A stretch of DNA of 64,000 nt, from assembly GCA_905221605.1 (NCBI GenBank), contig CAJNDS010002108.1:378909-442908 (forward strand), written 5' to 3'. Position 1 is the stretch's first letter. Every line of letters begins with the position of its first letter. The notes beneath the pieces were generated by a model. The model was given only the letters and a program-made list of their open reading frames with translations, was not told the DNA's origin and did no database searches. Origin of the DNA: Symbiodinium natans (taxonomy: Eukaryota > Sar > Dinophyceae > Suessiales > Symbiodiniaceae). The position numbers and the translations under genes are program-made. Positions 42,701 through 51,364 of this stretch are shown here, piece by piece.

Positions 42701-45700
42701 GGAGAGGGAGAGGGAGAGGGAGAGGGAGAGATGAAGGAGAGCGAGCCCTGGAGATGTTCGAATTTCAACGGCATCAAGAACTGAGCCTACAAACGTGTTT
42801 TTTGTTGAAGAAAGCTTCATCACAAAGGGTGGAAAACATAAGTTTAAGCACGCAAGCAAACAAACACTTTTTACAGCCCACCTGGTCATGAATGCATTGT
42901 TCTTGCAATGCTTCAAATACATGTCTAGTGATTATGCAAAGTTTGAGCATGACACTGGTATTCAACCTTCTAGTTGTTTGTTCGCTTGGGAGCTACATTT
43001 AAACATTTGCACTTGTCTGCGTCGCAAGATGTCTTTTGGTTACGCACATATATATATATACAATTTGTGTATCTTGTTTTTTCGTTCAAGTCGTCTCATT
43101 GCCAGTAAATGGATTAACGAAGATGCTCATGCGCCTGCGTCTCGTTCAGCAAATCGAGTATGCGCGTCAGGAGCCCTAAACCCTAAACCACCCTAAACCA
43201 CCCTAAACCCTCAACCCTAACCCTGACCCGAACCTGATCCCAGAGCTGCCTTCGAATGGATCATCCTTGGCTAAACACAGCGCGTGCAGATACTGAGGTG
43301 CCCGTGTGTAGGCCACCGGGCCGCCTAAGGCACAAAGAATCCCATCCTGATCTTCGCACACTGCTCGTGCCTATCAAGTACAATAAACCCTAAACCCTAA
43401 ACCCTAAACCCTAAACCCTAAACCCTAAACCCTAAACCCTATTGGGGCCTCTAGCTTCGCATGGGCATGGGGACGACCTTGAACCTGCATGATGTGTGGC
43501 GTTCCTAGTACCTGTCGAAAGAAAGAACTGAGAGAAAGATCCCGCAAAGATGGGAGCGAGCTTGGACTCGCAGCTGGCTGCGCCAGGTGAGGCGCAATTT
43601 GCAGGCTCCTTCTTCATGAAGCTTGGCTTTCGATTTGTATCTTCAGCTTGGCGTGGGAAGATCATTAGTTGTCGGGACTTCGCAGTCAATACGGGGCCAA
43701 ACCCCGAAGCCCGAGGCAGAGGGATTCGCTTAGAAGCCGATTGTCAAGCCATCCGACCTTCAAAGCATGATTTGCGAGGATTGCGGATTGCCTCGGCATT
43801 GCCATTGCCACGCCCATTGCTGTAGGCAGCCGGCAACGGTTCTGTTCTCGTGGGATCGTCCGTCATTCCGAGAGCCATGCTACGGCACGGTCTCAGGGTT
43901 TCTCGATGAACTACCCATAGCTCAGGCGCTTTGGGCTGAGTCCGGGCTGAGCAGTCGATGACTTAAGACCGAATAGGAGTTTTGCAATAATGCCGTGCAC
44001 CATCAGAAGGATAGGAGGGGACTTCGAGTTTTTGTGGTATGTGTCATTGTTACTTCGAACACTGCGGATGTTGCAGCGTGGAAAGCCCGAACCGGTGTGA
44101 TTGCGATTGCAAGCTGGCAAAGTGCGAGTGCACAGGGGGATCCTTGTCGTCCGCCGATACGGCTTGACAAAGCATTAAGCCCTAAACCCTAAACCCTAAA
44201 CCCTAAACCCTAAACCCTAAACCCTAAACCCTAAACCGCAGGGTGGCTCAACCCCCTGCTTGAGAAGAAGCTGGGTCGTTACTTCAGCCACGATGGCAAG
44301 TTTGTGTTTGGCATGGTGGTGCCTGGCCAGCGAGAAGGGTTTAGGGTTTAGGGTTTTAGGGTTTTAGGGTTTAGGGTTTAGGGTTTAGGGCTTAGGGTTT
44401 AGGGTTTAGGGTTTAGGGTTTATATGGTCCAGGGTGTGGTTGCATTTCAAGGTTTAGGATGTAGGATGTCAGATCAGAATTTGGATTCCAGATTCGCAGG
44501 TTTGCTGGCTCTATACGGCTTCTCCGTACACTTTAAGATACATAGGTTGATGAATGGACAGGATGAGGCTTCACGCAGCCGTACCCTAAACCCTAAACCT
44601 CAAACCCTAAACCCTAAACCCTAAATCGCATGTTTGGGTAGTTCATGGGAGCTCCTTGGGAGGGCCCGCCGTTTTCAAAGCGCGTTGCTTACAGACACTG
44701 AAAGAGATTCTGAGAAAATCTAAAAAAGCCTTCTGTTCGAAAGGTTGAGGGCTTTCGGTAAAAAGGTGCAGGCGGAGAAATGGTCTTGCTGTTTGCCGGT
44801 GAGCATCGAAGATGTAAGCTAAACCCTAAACCCTAAACCCTAAACCCTAAACCCTAAACCCTAAACCCTGCGAGCTGAGCGTGAGGTTGGTGGTGCCTCG
44901 GTGGTCATGGCGGCCATCCTCGAATGGGTGCTGTGGCAGAGTAACTGGTAGGCCCTGAGCAGCAGTGCGGGGTTGCCAGTTGTGGTCAGGTTGGTTTCAG
45001 GTTTCAGGTGCCATTTTTCAAGTTCTACGACCTGCCTTCCTGGATTTAGTCATTGAGGCAGAAGCGTGTGTTGCTGTCCAGCACTTGGCAGACCAGATGT
45101 CCTAAAGACAGTGGTCAGAGATTCCATCTTTTGCGATTTGATTTTAAGTCGATTCTGCAGGCCGGCGGGACAACGGGAACCGAAGACGCGGGGAATCATT
45201 CTTCAGTTCTCCACACTTTATGCACTCAGGTGCGAAAGGCAGCGCCAGTTTCCGACAGGCTCTTGCTCAGTCATGCTCCCGACTACTGAAAACCACATGA
45301 GTCGTTCTGTAGCTTCCCGTTCATGGCAGAAATTCCTGCAGTCCTCTGTCATCGAAGCAGATCCGCGCCAAGTGACTTCGTGATATTCGCAGGTAGGCAA
45401 TTACTGTCACCTTAAGGGTCTCGTCGAGTCAGAGACGTCGAGTCAGCTGTGCCGGCCTTGTGCAGGCTCTCGAACTGTGCTCCGGCGGGCATTCACATGT
45501 CCAACGTCTCCGCGGTGTGGATGTTCGTTCCATTCCTGCTGATGGGCATTGGTGACTCTTGCCTCAAAAACTAGGTAGGCCCCTGGGACATTGTACATTT
45601 TCCCTTATTGGGGTTTAAGAGGGATCATATCCAGGAATATCTTTTCAGAGGGTTTTAAGGGCCATCCTAGAAAAGCTCCCCCCCAAATTGCGCCAAAGCG

Positions 45701-48700
45701 TCAGCAGCAGGTGAGTGCTGAACCCTGGAGGTTGGACCTCCTAACGGTCCCCTTGGGGTCCTAGCGGCTACTAGCCGAGTGTTTCCCGAGGGTTATGGAT
45801 GGTGGTCACAGGATCAGCTTTCTCAGACTCACGCTTTGCAATGGCCCTATCTTGGTGTATCTTGCCCTTGACTTGAGAATCTGGACTCAGTGATGTTTCT
45901 TGGCGGATTGTGGAGGAAAGGGCTTGGTTTTCTGAGCTTTCCAGGCAAGGTTGAGCATAGAGATAGTTTCGGTCGCAGTGAATTTACGCCAGGCACAATC
46001 AATTTGTGTGCGAGCTGCTGCAGCTAAGGAAATTTATACCAATCCCGTTATCATGCATCTTGTATACAGCTGCTCGGCTGCAGCACTGTCTACAGTCTGG
46101 TCCGTCTGAAACAAGATTCAGACGCTGTCGGACAGTTTGCACTACTTCCCCTGGCTTGCCCTTTTTTACTACTGAAGCTGCCGAATAACTTTCCCGGCTT
46201 GCACATTCTCAACCCCGCTTAAACGTAGAAGGCGCAACTGCCCCCAAAAACTTCGCAAACCATGGGGGAATCTCGTGTCAGGCAGCAGCTCGGCAGCCAC
46301 GCGGACATTGGCCGTGGCACCGCCCTCAGCTTCAGTGGGTTTAGGGTTTAGGGTTTGGGGTTTGGGGTTGAGGGTTTAGGGTTCCGGGGTGATCACCCTG
46401 GGATTCATGGTGCGGCGTTCATGAGGCAGATATACGTATTTGTGCGAACTTCTTAAACAAAGTGTTACTACCTGCAATTGGAGCTACTTATGACTACTGT
46501 TTCTGCATAACTCTCCATATTCATATCATACTCACAATAACATTCAGACTACTTTAAATAGCTGTTTAACAGCCAAGCATGGTCTCCTTAAGTCTGTGCC
46601 GCTTAGCGTTTCGTAAGACGGTATGACTACAGCAGTCTTTGTTTCTCGACGACTTCGGAATAGGGGGTTCCGGGCTCTCAACTGGAGCTTGCCCCGTGCA
46701 GGAGCCAGGTCTGTGCTTTTCTATTAAGCAGTGCCTTTCGGGTCCAAGTATACTGCAGCGAGGTTTTGGAACCGCATTCTTGCAAGGATGCCGGCGCATA
46801 ACAAGTGAAGATAAGTTGAATTAAGAAGAACTTTGCGTGGAGCAGATCGTTTACTGAGCTGGCAGTATCTGGAGCATCATTAACTTGCCCTCGACTACGT
46901 TGAATCCCCAAAACTGTTGTCAATGCTGAATCAGTCCTGAGAACATTAACACAGGAATTCCACGTTTCAACCCCAAGTGCCTTGTATCTAAAAGAAAAAA
47001 CGTGGCGCAAGGTGGCGACCCTTCTGGTACAAGCCGTGTCAACAGCCATCTTCGGCGTCCAGGCCATCGTTTCGGGTTGGAAGTGCATTATGGGCAGGTG
47101 CGTGTTTTTCGGAGTCTGGACTACTCACCTGCGAATCTGTGTGCCAGAGCATGGCGTTGTGTGCCATGATTAGCCCAGTCTTGGGTCGGAATTGCCCCTC
47201 CTCATGGCTGCGTGGCTGAATATTCGAGGGCTCGGTGGTTGCCTTGTGTTGTCGCCTGCACATGTTCGGACATTAGCGTCTCAACATGTACTAACATGTA
47301 CCAACATGTCAAGAGTATAGAGGCTTAGGATGAGGCAACATCACCCTTCTTTGGACAAGCAGTGCCAGCGGGATCTTTACTCGCTGGACCGGGGCAAGGT
47401 CTAGGCGCCGGGTTTCAGGTGTCGTGGTTTTTTCCTTCAAAAGCCCAAGGTTTTAGCCTCATCCGACGAGACAGATCGTGCGCTCGCTTCCGAATCCGGG
47501 TGGAAAGCCGCACGCTCTCACCCCGGTCCCCTCCGTCGACTCGTTCCTGTGGACTTTGTCATGCTTCGGCTCCTCCGTGTCGCGAGAACGTAGCAGGGAC
47601 GTACTTTCCTGTCGGGATCTTGGAGGGCTTCGCTCGTCCTTCCGACAAGGATCTGCAGTTTGCGCAGTGCTTTTTCTTTAAAACTGCCAAAGCGTCGCTG
47701 GGCCACAGATCGCTCCTGCAAGCGAAGCTCGCGATGCGCCACCGTCACACTGTTTGGCTGGCGCTGCACGAAAGCTTGCAGTTTGAAATTGCAGCTTCAA
47801 TCCGGAATTTCCGAGACTGAAGCGTTGACCCCCCACACTGCAGCTTGACAAATCTTGAAAGGCACATGGACGTGTGGACATGGCAAGGGAAGCTGACTAA
47901 GCTGCCTGCGGCCGTCTGCAGTGTGCACAGCGTGGAACAGTGCAGGGTTCTGAAAGGTCGGATTTGGACTGGAAAATGTGGGCGTGAGCGATTCACAGCT
48001 TTGGTTTCGCTTGGTGCGACCCCATGTTCCATTTCGCGCCGACGCCCGAGTGGTCAAGGCTGCATAGCGAGTGAAAACGTAACTGGCTATCTCAAAAGCG
48101 ATAATATTGGGGTCGGAAGGATTAAAAATAGTATTCCCCTCTGGTCCCTGTATAAATATACGATAATAGCCGCCAAAACCCTATTCTAATCATTTAGGCC
48201 CCTCATATAACTTTGCAATACCATCCTCCATGAGACTCCCCAACTGTGAGTGTTGTGAAGTGCATGGCATCGTTCACTTGGCAAGGTGACCGCCCTGAGC
48301 CGTGGTCTTACCGGGGTCCTGCTCCGGGTTACATGGTTCTGGTTCGGGTGCTACTGAGCTCATCTGAGCTCGATGCATGCTGCGTGCAGGTTGCTGTACA
48401 TATTATGTCGCTGAAGGTACTATTCTAGACTATGCTTACACGCAGTCGTTCGCTACTCCCCGCCCCCCCCGACCCATGTCAAATTTTGGCATCTCACCGT
48501 GTTGGCAGCTGGTCAGCCTGTGTGCAGACTACGACCCTCCCATGCCGTTCGAAGTGTCAGTGCCAAGGCAGCTTCATGACAGACGACCTCAACCAGGGAC
48601 ACATTGAGCTACTCTGCTGGCGTGGTCTTAAGAGTAGCCACGATGTGCAAGTGTTCTAGATAGACTGAAAGTGGAGCGAGCATAGGGTGTGAGCTCTCGG

Positions 48701-49038
48701 CCATGTGTATATGATACCTCTTCTGAGAAGCTAAAGCAGCTACTGCAACCATGAGCCTGGAATGATGTATCACTTGCTAAAGTTTGATGTTATCTCTACA
48801 GCCAACGTTGGTACACCCGGTAGTTAGTGTCTCGCACTATCAATTCGAAACATGGCATTTCGGCGCCCCAGTTTCACTAACCACGATCTCGAATCGACAT
48901 GGTCAGTTCCACAGCCCCCTTTGAAACCCTAAAGTACCGTGACGAAGGTATGGCTACTACCTCAGCATCGCAGTGGGCCTCATCTTCTACGTGGCTTTTG
49001 TTCGCTCTATGCGGCTCTTCCGGCCAACAGCCGACTAG
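31680..49038 (+). CDS. Proton-coupled oligopeptide transporter (POT/PTR2 family), many exons
   Basis: Predicted membrane symporter taking up di- and tripeptides, or related solutes, with protons. Translated exons line up in family order. TM1 has VELCERLAFY, the ExxER proton-coupling motif. Next come TM2-3 (AGWVADVQLGRFRT), TM4-5 (PMGTAGIKSNISNFGADQYD, the GTGGIKP/FGADQ signature), FYMAINVGSAFAYGF, TM6, then SFQQQACQMD (the family's Q..s.f..Qa..M) and WLNPLLEKKL. The C-terminal helices end at TAG 49036-49038. Exons: 31680-31742, 31920-31958, 32536-32593, 33399-33469, 34088-34161, 34635-34704, 34843-34890, 35513-35621, 35987-36040, 36372-36430, 42431-42490, 44242-44325, 44875-44935, 45466-45551, 46282-46334, 47012-47075, 48568-48607, 48948-49038. 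The N-terminal exon and the TM6-TM7 segment (36.4-42.4 kb) are unresolved. Most donors are GC. Confidence 0.88.
31920..31958 (+). CDS. Transporter exon, TM1-TM2 loop
   Basis: Acceptor TTGCAG|GAG; EFFLEKTGYSLAQ. GC donor (GCGCAG|GCCAGC); the word CAG|GCCA also marks the next acceptor. Confidence 0.75.
32425..32452. repeat. Short CCCTAAA tract upstream of the TM2 exon
   Basis: Four units, about 85 bp before the exon at 32536. Confidence 0.85.
32536..32593 (+). CDS. Transporter exon, TM2
   Basis: ANALTTAMSTLCMAWAVLAG; acceptor CGCCAG|GCC, GC donor (GGCAG|GCCTGT). Joined to the next exon it gives VLAGWVADVQLGR in frame. Confidence 0.8.
32609..32640. repeat. Short TTTAGGG tract downstream of the TM2 exon
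   Basis: Four units, 15 bp after the donor at 32594. Confidence 0.85.
32690..32975. repeat. Degenerate minisatellite, reverse orientation of the 4.3 kb array
   Basis: Words such as GAGTGTCCAGCCCCAGAG, GAGTATCCCTG and GAGAGTCC recur with 20-45 bp spacing. These are the reverse complement of the 4291-4425 array. Overlapping ORFs on both strands (32443-33227) are by-products. Confidence 0.65.
33399..33469 (+). CDS. Transporter exon, TM3
   Basis: WVADVQLGRFRTIIIFGAAL; acceptor CTGCAG|GTTGGG, GC donor at 33470. The GG.lAD..lGR motif follows TM2 in this family. Confidence 0.85.
34021..34065. repeat. CCCTAAA tract upstream of the TM4 exon
   Basis: Five units ending 23 bp before the exon at 34088. 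Confidence 0.88.
34088..34161 (+). CDS. Transporter exon, TM4
   Basis: VIYSIGGLAATAAASPAWMS and on. A GC donor at 34162 restores GLYL-LALLVLVPMGTAG with the next exon. Confidence 0.8.
34198..34242. repeat. TTTAGGG/TTTCGGG/TTTTGGG tract downstream of the TM4 exon
   Basis: About six variant units, 36 bp after the donor at 34162. Confidence 0.88.
34555..34612. repeat. CCCTAAA tract upstream of the GIKSNISNFGA exon
   Basis: Eight units ending 22 bp before the exon; with 34198-34242 it forms an inverted pair at the two ends of one intron. Confidence 0.92.
34635..34704 (+). CDS. Transporter exon, PTR2 signature
   Basis: LVLVPMGTAGIKSNISNFGA matches the GtGGIKp..s.fGAdQ signature. A GA donor at 34705 joins FGA to DQYD. 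Confidence 0.88.
34721..34802. repeat. TTTAGGG/GTATAGGG tract downstream of the signature exon
   Basis: About eleven units with GGGTATAGGG variants, 16 bp after the donor. Confidence 0.92.
34843..34890 (+). CDS. Transporter exon, DQYDMSDPEQ loop
   Basis: Acceptor TGCAAG|GACCAG. Continues FGA-DQYDMSDPEQVAAQDG. The 3' end is uncertain: frame demands a junction at GGCAG, where the next bases are AA, not a usual donor. Confidence 0.75.
35421..35495. repeat. CCCTAAA tract upstream of the FYMAINVGS exon
   Basis: About ten units ending 18 bp before the exon. Confidence 0.92.
35513..35621 (+). CDS. Transporter exon, TM5
   Basis: FYMAINVGSAFAYGFLTTLG then TNGGIGISKDQHGCQS; acceptor CCGAG|GTTTTAC, GC donor at 35622. 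Confidence 0.87.
35987..36040 (+). CDS. Transporter exon, TM6 first half
   Basis: EYGYFAAYLLASACMAAA; acceptor AGCAG|GAG, GC donor at 36041. Confidence 0.8.
36183..36290 (+). repeat. Dispersed repeat of about 105 bp, copy 2
   Basis: Starts AACTAGGTAAGCCC and ends GGGACCATCTTAGAAAA; aligns along its length with 45570-45677. Located in a transporter intron. Confidence 0.75.
36304..36352. repeat. CCCTAAA/CCCCAAA/CCCTGAA tract upstream of the TM6 second-half exon
   Basis: Six to seven variant units ending 20 bp before the exon. Confidence 0.85.
36372..36430 (+). CDS. Transporter exon, TM6 second half and RGRYRHL
   Basis: VLAFIAVRGRYRHLTKW, matching the family's G..rY after TM6. The donor is ambiguous (GA or GT near 36415-36430). 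TTTAGGG repeats begin at 36443. Confidence 0.75.
36443..36471. repeat. TTTAGGG tract downstream of the TM6 exon
   Basis: Four units directly after the exon. Confidence 0.88.
36716..36812. repeat. Inverted repeat enclosing a TAAA microsatellite
   Basis: GGATCCTTTTTACTTTTTGG on the left and AGCAAAAAGGATCC on the right flank about eleven TAAA units. The whole could fold as a hairpin. Confidence 0.7.
36933..36999. repeat. TTTAGGG tract
   Basis: Nine units in the unresolved part of the transporter gene. Confidence 0.92.
37182..37229. repeat. TTTAGGG tract
   Basis: Six units. Confidence 0.9.
37898..37946. repeat. Palindromic miniature element, copy B (left half only)
   Basis: GGGATGTTCCCCCTTATACT-type left arm, then AACAGTCCTTAAGAGGGATT, breaking off into a poly-C run (37947-37966) and a CCCTAAA tract. 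The right arm is absent. Confidence 0.75.
37976..38118. repeat. Long CCCTAAA tract
   Basis: About twenty units, preceded by poly-C. Confidence 0.95.
38269..38405. repeat. Long TTTAGGG tract
   Basis: About nineteen units. With the preceding C tract it brackets about 150 bp that may hold an exon; an open frame there (EAGVEGAGERLWHGQGAHSD) is not recognisable. Confidence 0.95.
39790..39801 (+). other. Possible relict spliced-leader 3' end
   Basis: TTTTGGCTCAAG equals the last 12 bases of the dinoflagellate spliced leader. A relict leader in genomic DNA would mark a retroposed mRNA. The preceding bases do not match. Confidence 0.3.
40089..40132. repeat. CCCTAAA tract
   Basis: About six units with a CCCTCTA variant, in the unresolved part of the transporter gene. 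Confidence 0.85.
40264..40307. repeat. CCCTAAA tract upstream of a candidate exon
   Basis: Six units, 15 bp before the candidate exon at 40323. Confidence 0.9.
40323..40425 (+). CDS. Candidate transporter exon, TM6-TM7 loop
   Basis: Open frame DAFVPTLNIVDC followed by SAMAQKALHAWRL, the latter resembling the amphipathic helix before TM7 in this family. It is bracketed by a CCCTAAA tract before and a TTTAGGG tract (40450) after. Ends not determined. Confidence 0.45.
40450..40507. repeat. TTTAGGG/TTTGGGG tract
   Basis: About eight units with TTTGGGG and TTGAGGG variants. Confidence 0.9.
42431..42490 (+). CDS. Transporter exon, TM7 end
   Basis: MQYSFQQQACQMDVRIPFAG corresponds to Q..s.f..Qa..Md in the family. 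A GC donor at 42491 joins FAG to WLNPLLEKKL in frame. Confidence 0.78.
42668..42730. repeat. GAGAGGGA microsatellite
   Basis: Purine-only low-complexity run in a transporter intron. Confidence 0.9.
43384..43440. repeat. CCCTAAA tract
   Basis: Eight units; a shorter tract lies at 43172-43225. No exon recognised directly after either. Confidence 0.93.
44178..44237. repeat. CCCTAAA tract abutting the TM8 exon
   Basis: About eight units ending four bases before the exon at 44242 (CCCTAAACCGCAG|GG). Confidence 0.95.
44242..44325 (+). CDS. Transporter exon, WLNPLLEKKL (TM8 loop)
   Basis: WLNPLLEKKLGRYFSHDGKF then VFGMVVP. Bounded by a C tract 4 bp upstream and a G tract 11 bp downstream. GC donor at 44326; a GA donor at 44332 is the alternative. 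Confidence 0.82.
44336..44422. repeat. TTTAGGG tract at the start of the intron
   Basis: About twelve units, 11 bp into the intron that ends with the C tract at 44819-44870. Confidence 0.95.
44819..44870. repeat. CCCTAAA tract at the end of the same intron
   Basis: Seven perfect units, then TGCGAG and the next exon: an inverted partner of 44336-44422. A shorter C tract lies at 44583-44627. Confidence 0.95.
44875..44935 (+). CDS. Transporter exon, TM9
   Basis: EREVGGASVVMAAILEWVL matches the G....m..aa.vE pattern of TM9. GC donor at 44936 yields W-LSNCAPAG. Confidence 0.82.
45466..45551 (+). CDS. Transporter exon, TM10
   Basis: LSNCAPAGIHMSNVSAVWMF then VPFLLMGIG, matching S..w..p.fliGig. 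GT donor at 45552. Confidence 0.85.
45570..45677 (+). repeat. Dispersed repeat of about 105 bp, copy 3
   Basis: CTAGGTAGGCCCC to GGGCCATCCTAGAAAAG; aligns with 36183-36290. It starts about 20 bp into the intron after the TM10 exon. Confidence 0.75.
46282..46334 (+). CDS. Transporter exon, TM10-TM11
   Basis: SSSAATRTLAVAPPSAS; acceptor TCAG|GCAGC, GT donor at 46335. Phase fits both neighbours and the AP word matches Y..aP before TM11. A TTTAGGG tract follows at 46338. Confidence 0.6.
46338..46383. repeat. TTTAGGG tract directly after the exon
   Basis: Six units starting 3 bp after the inferred donor. Confidence 0.9.
47012..47075 (+). CDS. Transporter exon, TM11
   Basis: VATLLVQAVSTAIFGVQAIV, a clear membrane segment; GT donor at 47076. 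Joins to SGSFMTDDLNQGHIE. Confidence 0.72.
48568..48607 (+). CDS. Transporter exon, TM11-TM12 loop
   Basis: SFMTDDLNQGHIE, like the family's w....ln.G.le. GC donor at 48608. Confidence 0.78.
48948..49038 (+). CDS. Transporter last exon, TM12 and stop
   Basis: YGYYLSIAVGLIFYVAFVRS, a short basic tail, then TAG. Acceptor CGAAG|GTATGG. Confidence 0.85.
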
Positions 49039-51240
49039 GAAGATGGGAGGCTAGAGATTACTGGGACCATGCACTGCATGAAAGTTAGACCAGCACATGT
49101 TTGCTCGTCAACACTCAAGGGAGAGAATGTCGAGAGAACTTCGAGAAACAATCAGCCACAAGTGAGATTTGAGAGAAACTTGAGAGACCATCGAGGGACT
49201 TAGGAACACCTTGGTAAGCGGCTGGAAGAAAGTGCATCAAATTGCAAACAACCTGCCTGAACCCAGGATGTATCGAATCTTGAGTAAAGTTTCGGGGTCC
49301 TATCGCGAGTCTGGCAATCTTCTACCGGCTGTTGCTGTTGCTTTGCGGGGAGTGTGGGAGTAGCGGTGGCAAGAACAAGCGGCTGGTGTACTCTAGCTGA
49401 AAGCGCCTTCTTACGGGTAGAGTAGCGGGGCAGGGTTCATCGATGTATAAAGCATGGCCATGTTCAGAACTCTCCGGAGAATCCGGAGAATCTGTGAGTA
49501 ACTTGCCACTGCTACCTCACACCGAATGACCGCGCGACGATAAACAGTAGGTTGACGATGCTCTGGGGTGTATGATGCCATTTAGTGCTTCCAAACTCTG
49601 ACATGTCCAACATCTCTGCAAGATTATTCGTAGTCGTACATCCAAGCAATGCGCTTGGTTGCCACTCAGTTCGCCTTGTTGCCGCCTCAAGTTCTTCACA
49701 TGTCGGTGGTGTCTAGCAAGGACTTGGTCAAAGAAGATAAAGAATGCCCATGAACCCACGTGCCATCTTCAGTGCCAGTACGGCGAGAGAATAGAGCAGC
49801 TTCGGTATGAAAACTAGGGGGTTGGAGATATGCAGGGGGGCACGCTATGGGACCCATTCTGTGCTCTTGTTTCGACCAGTGCAAGCAAAGAATGGCCCAG
49901 CCTTAGCTCGTAGACCGGCCTTCTCAGAGAGAGCCAACGAGACAATTTGCGTGGCTGAGCGAACACGTCGACAAGCCGATATCGAGTATTGATAGGGTTT
50001 GATGCATGTGACTGACTTGGCCAGTAGTCCCTGATGCTGTCGCTCATGCAGTTTGCTGCATGCCAAGATGTATAGGGAACTGATCGCACTGTTCTCCCTG
50101 CCACCGGAGATGGCCAAAAGCGACGCGCCTGCCGGCAGATAGCTTCAGATCCCAGTCCCTGTTGCTGCAGACATGTGCTCAGGGGCTCACATGGCGAAAC
50201 TCCCACAAGTCCAAACCGAATGTCAGCTCCCTTCAGTGCGTTCAGGTGCTTGGTTCGGCTCTCTACCTGCTACGGTTGGGGCTACCTAGTGGCTACCTCT
50301 GGAGGTTCTCCTACAGAGAGGCCTGTGTGCATGTTGACTCCCGCATGTGTGTAGCAATTGCGCATCTAATCAGTTCAGGTGCTGTGAATTTCGTGCCGTC
50401 GCCCTTGCAGTTGCTCCAAGTGCTTTTTTCCTGCATATTTTCGGCTGCGAAGGGCTTTGGGCTGCTGCATAAAATACAGGGTTTCAAGTTGGTTGCTGCC
50501 GTTCCACACCCTGAAGGTTTGACGAGATGGAGCCGCACTTAGACTCTTGCAACATTTCGGGACGAAAGTTCTTAATGATTGCAGCTGCATAGTTTCCTTT
50601 TTGCTTGTCAGACGATTTGACCTTCGTATGGAGGAGGTGGCTTCAAGTTGTTTCCTTTCGGAGACCTGGCAAAGCACGGGAGGTTCTGACTTGCACCCAA
50701 GATTTCTGCATTGACCATTCACATGGATTCACATGGTATTCTTCAACTCCAGCCATGAACAAATGTAGCGATCACAGAACATAAGATGGCCTGCAAAAAT
50801 AAGCTCGTGGCCTTACCGAAGCCACTTCGAACCTTTTCAAAGACCGAGGCAGCTTGTGGCAAAGCTTGAAGCCCCTGCCACGGCTCGCTGCGAGGCTGGC
50901 TTTCCATGAAGAGCCACGAGCGTTTAGGGTTTAGTGTTTAGGGTTGTTGCACATCTTCATTCCAGCGGTTCGTTTGCCCTTCTTGCAAGGAACTCTTGCA
51001 GCCATCTCAGCACTAGCCTCGACTTGACCAAAGACACCCGCCAACCTGTATGCTTGTATGCATGGGAGAAGTTTAGACGACCATGGGCAAAAGCGCCATC
51101 CTTAGTCGCACACGCCCCGTACGTTCCTAGGGACGTGGCTCGCTGCCTTTTGAACAGACCTTAAAGAAGAGTGGGTCACCGCGACCCAGGCACAAAGTTT
51201 TCCCAACCTACATGCATCTTGTGTGGTTCTTCCCCCATGC

Positions 51241-51364
51241 TACCCTAAACCCTAAACCCTAAACCCTAAACCCTAAACCCTAAACCCTAAACCCTAAACC
51301 CTAAACCCTAAACCCTAAACCCTAAACCCTAAACCCTAAACCCTAAACCCTAAACCCTAAACCC
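51241..51364. repeat. Long CCCTAAA tract
   Basis: About seventeen perfect units. Confidence 0.96.

Noticed and set aside
47362-47820. 152-codon ORF in a transporter intron
   Set aside because: No recognisable domain; flanked by confirmed transporter exons in another frame.
48035-48065. GCCCGAGTGGTCAAGGC resembles a tRNA-Ser/Leu A box
   Set aside because: No B box or acceptor stem at the right distance.
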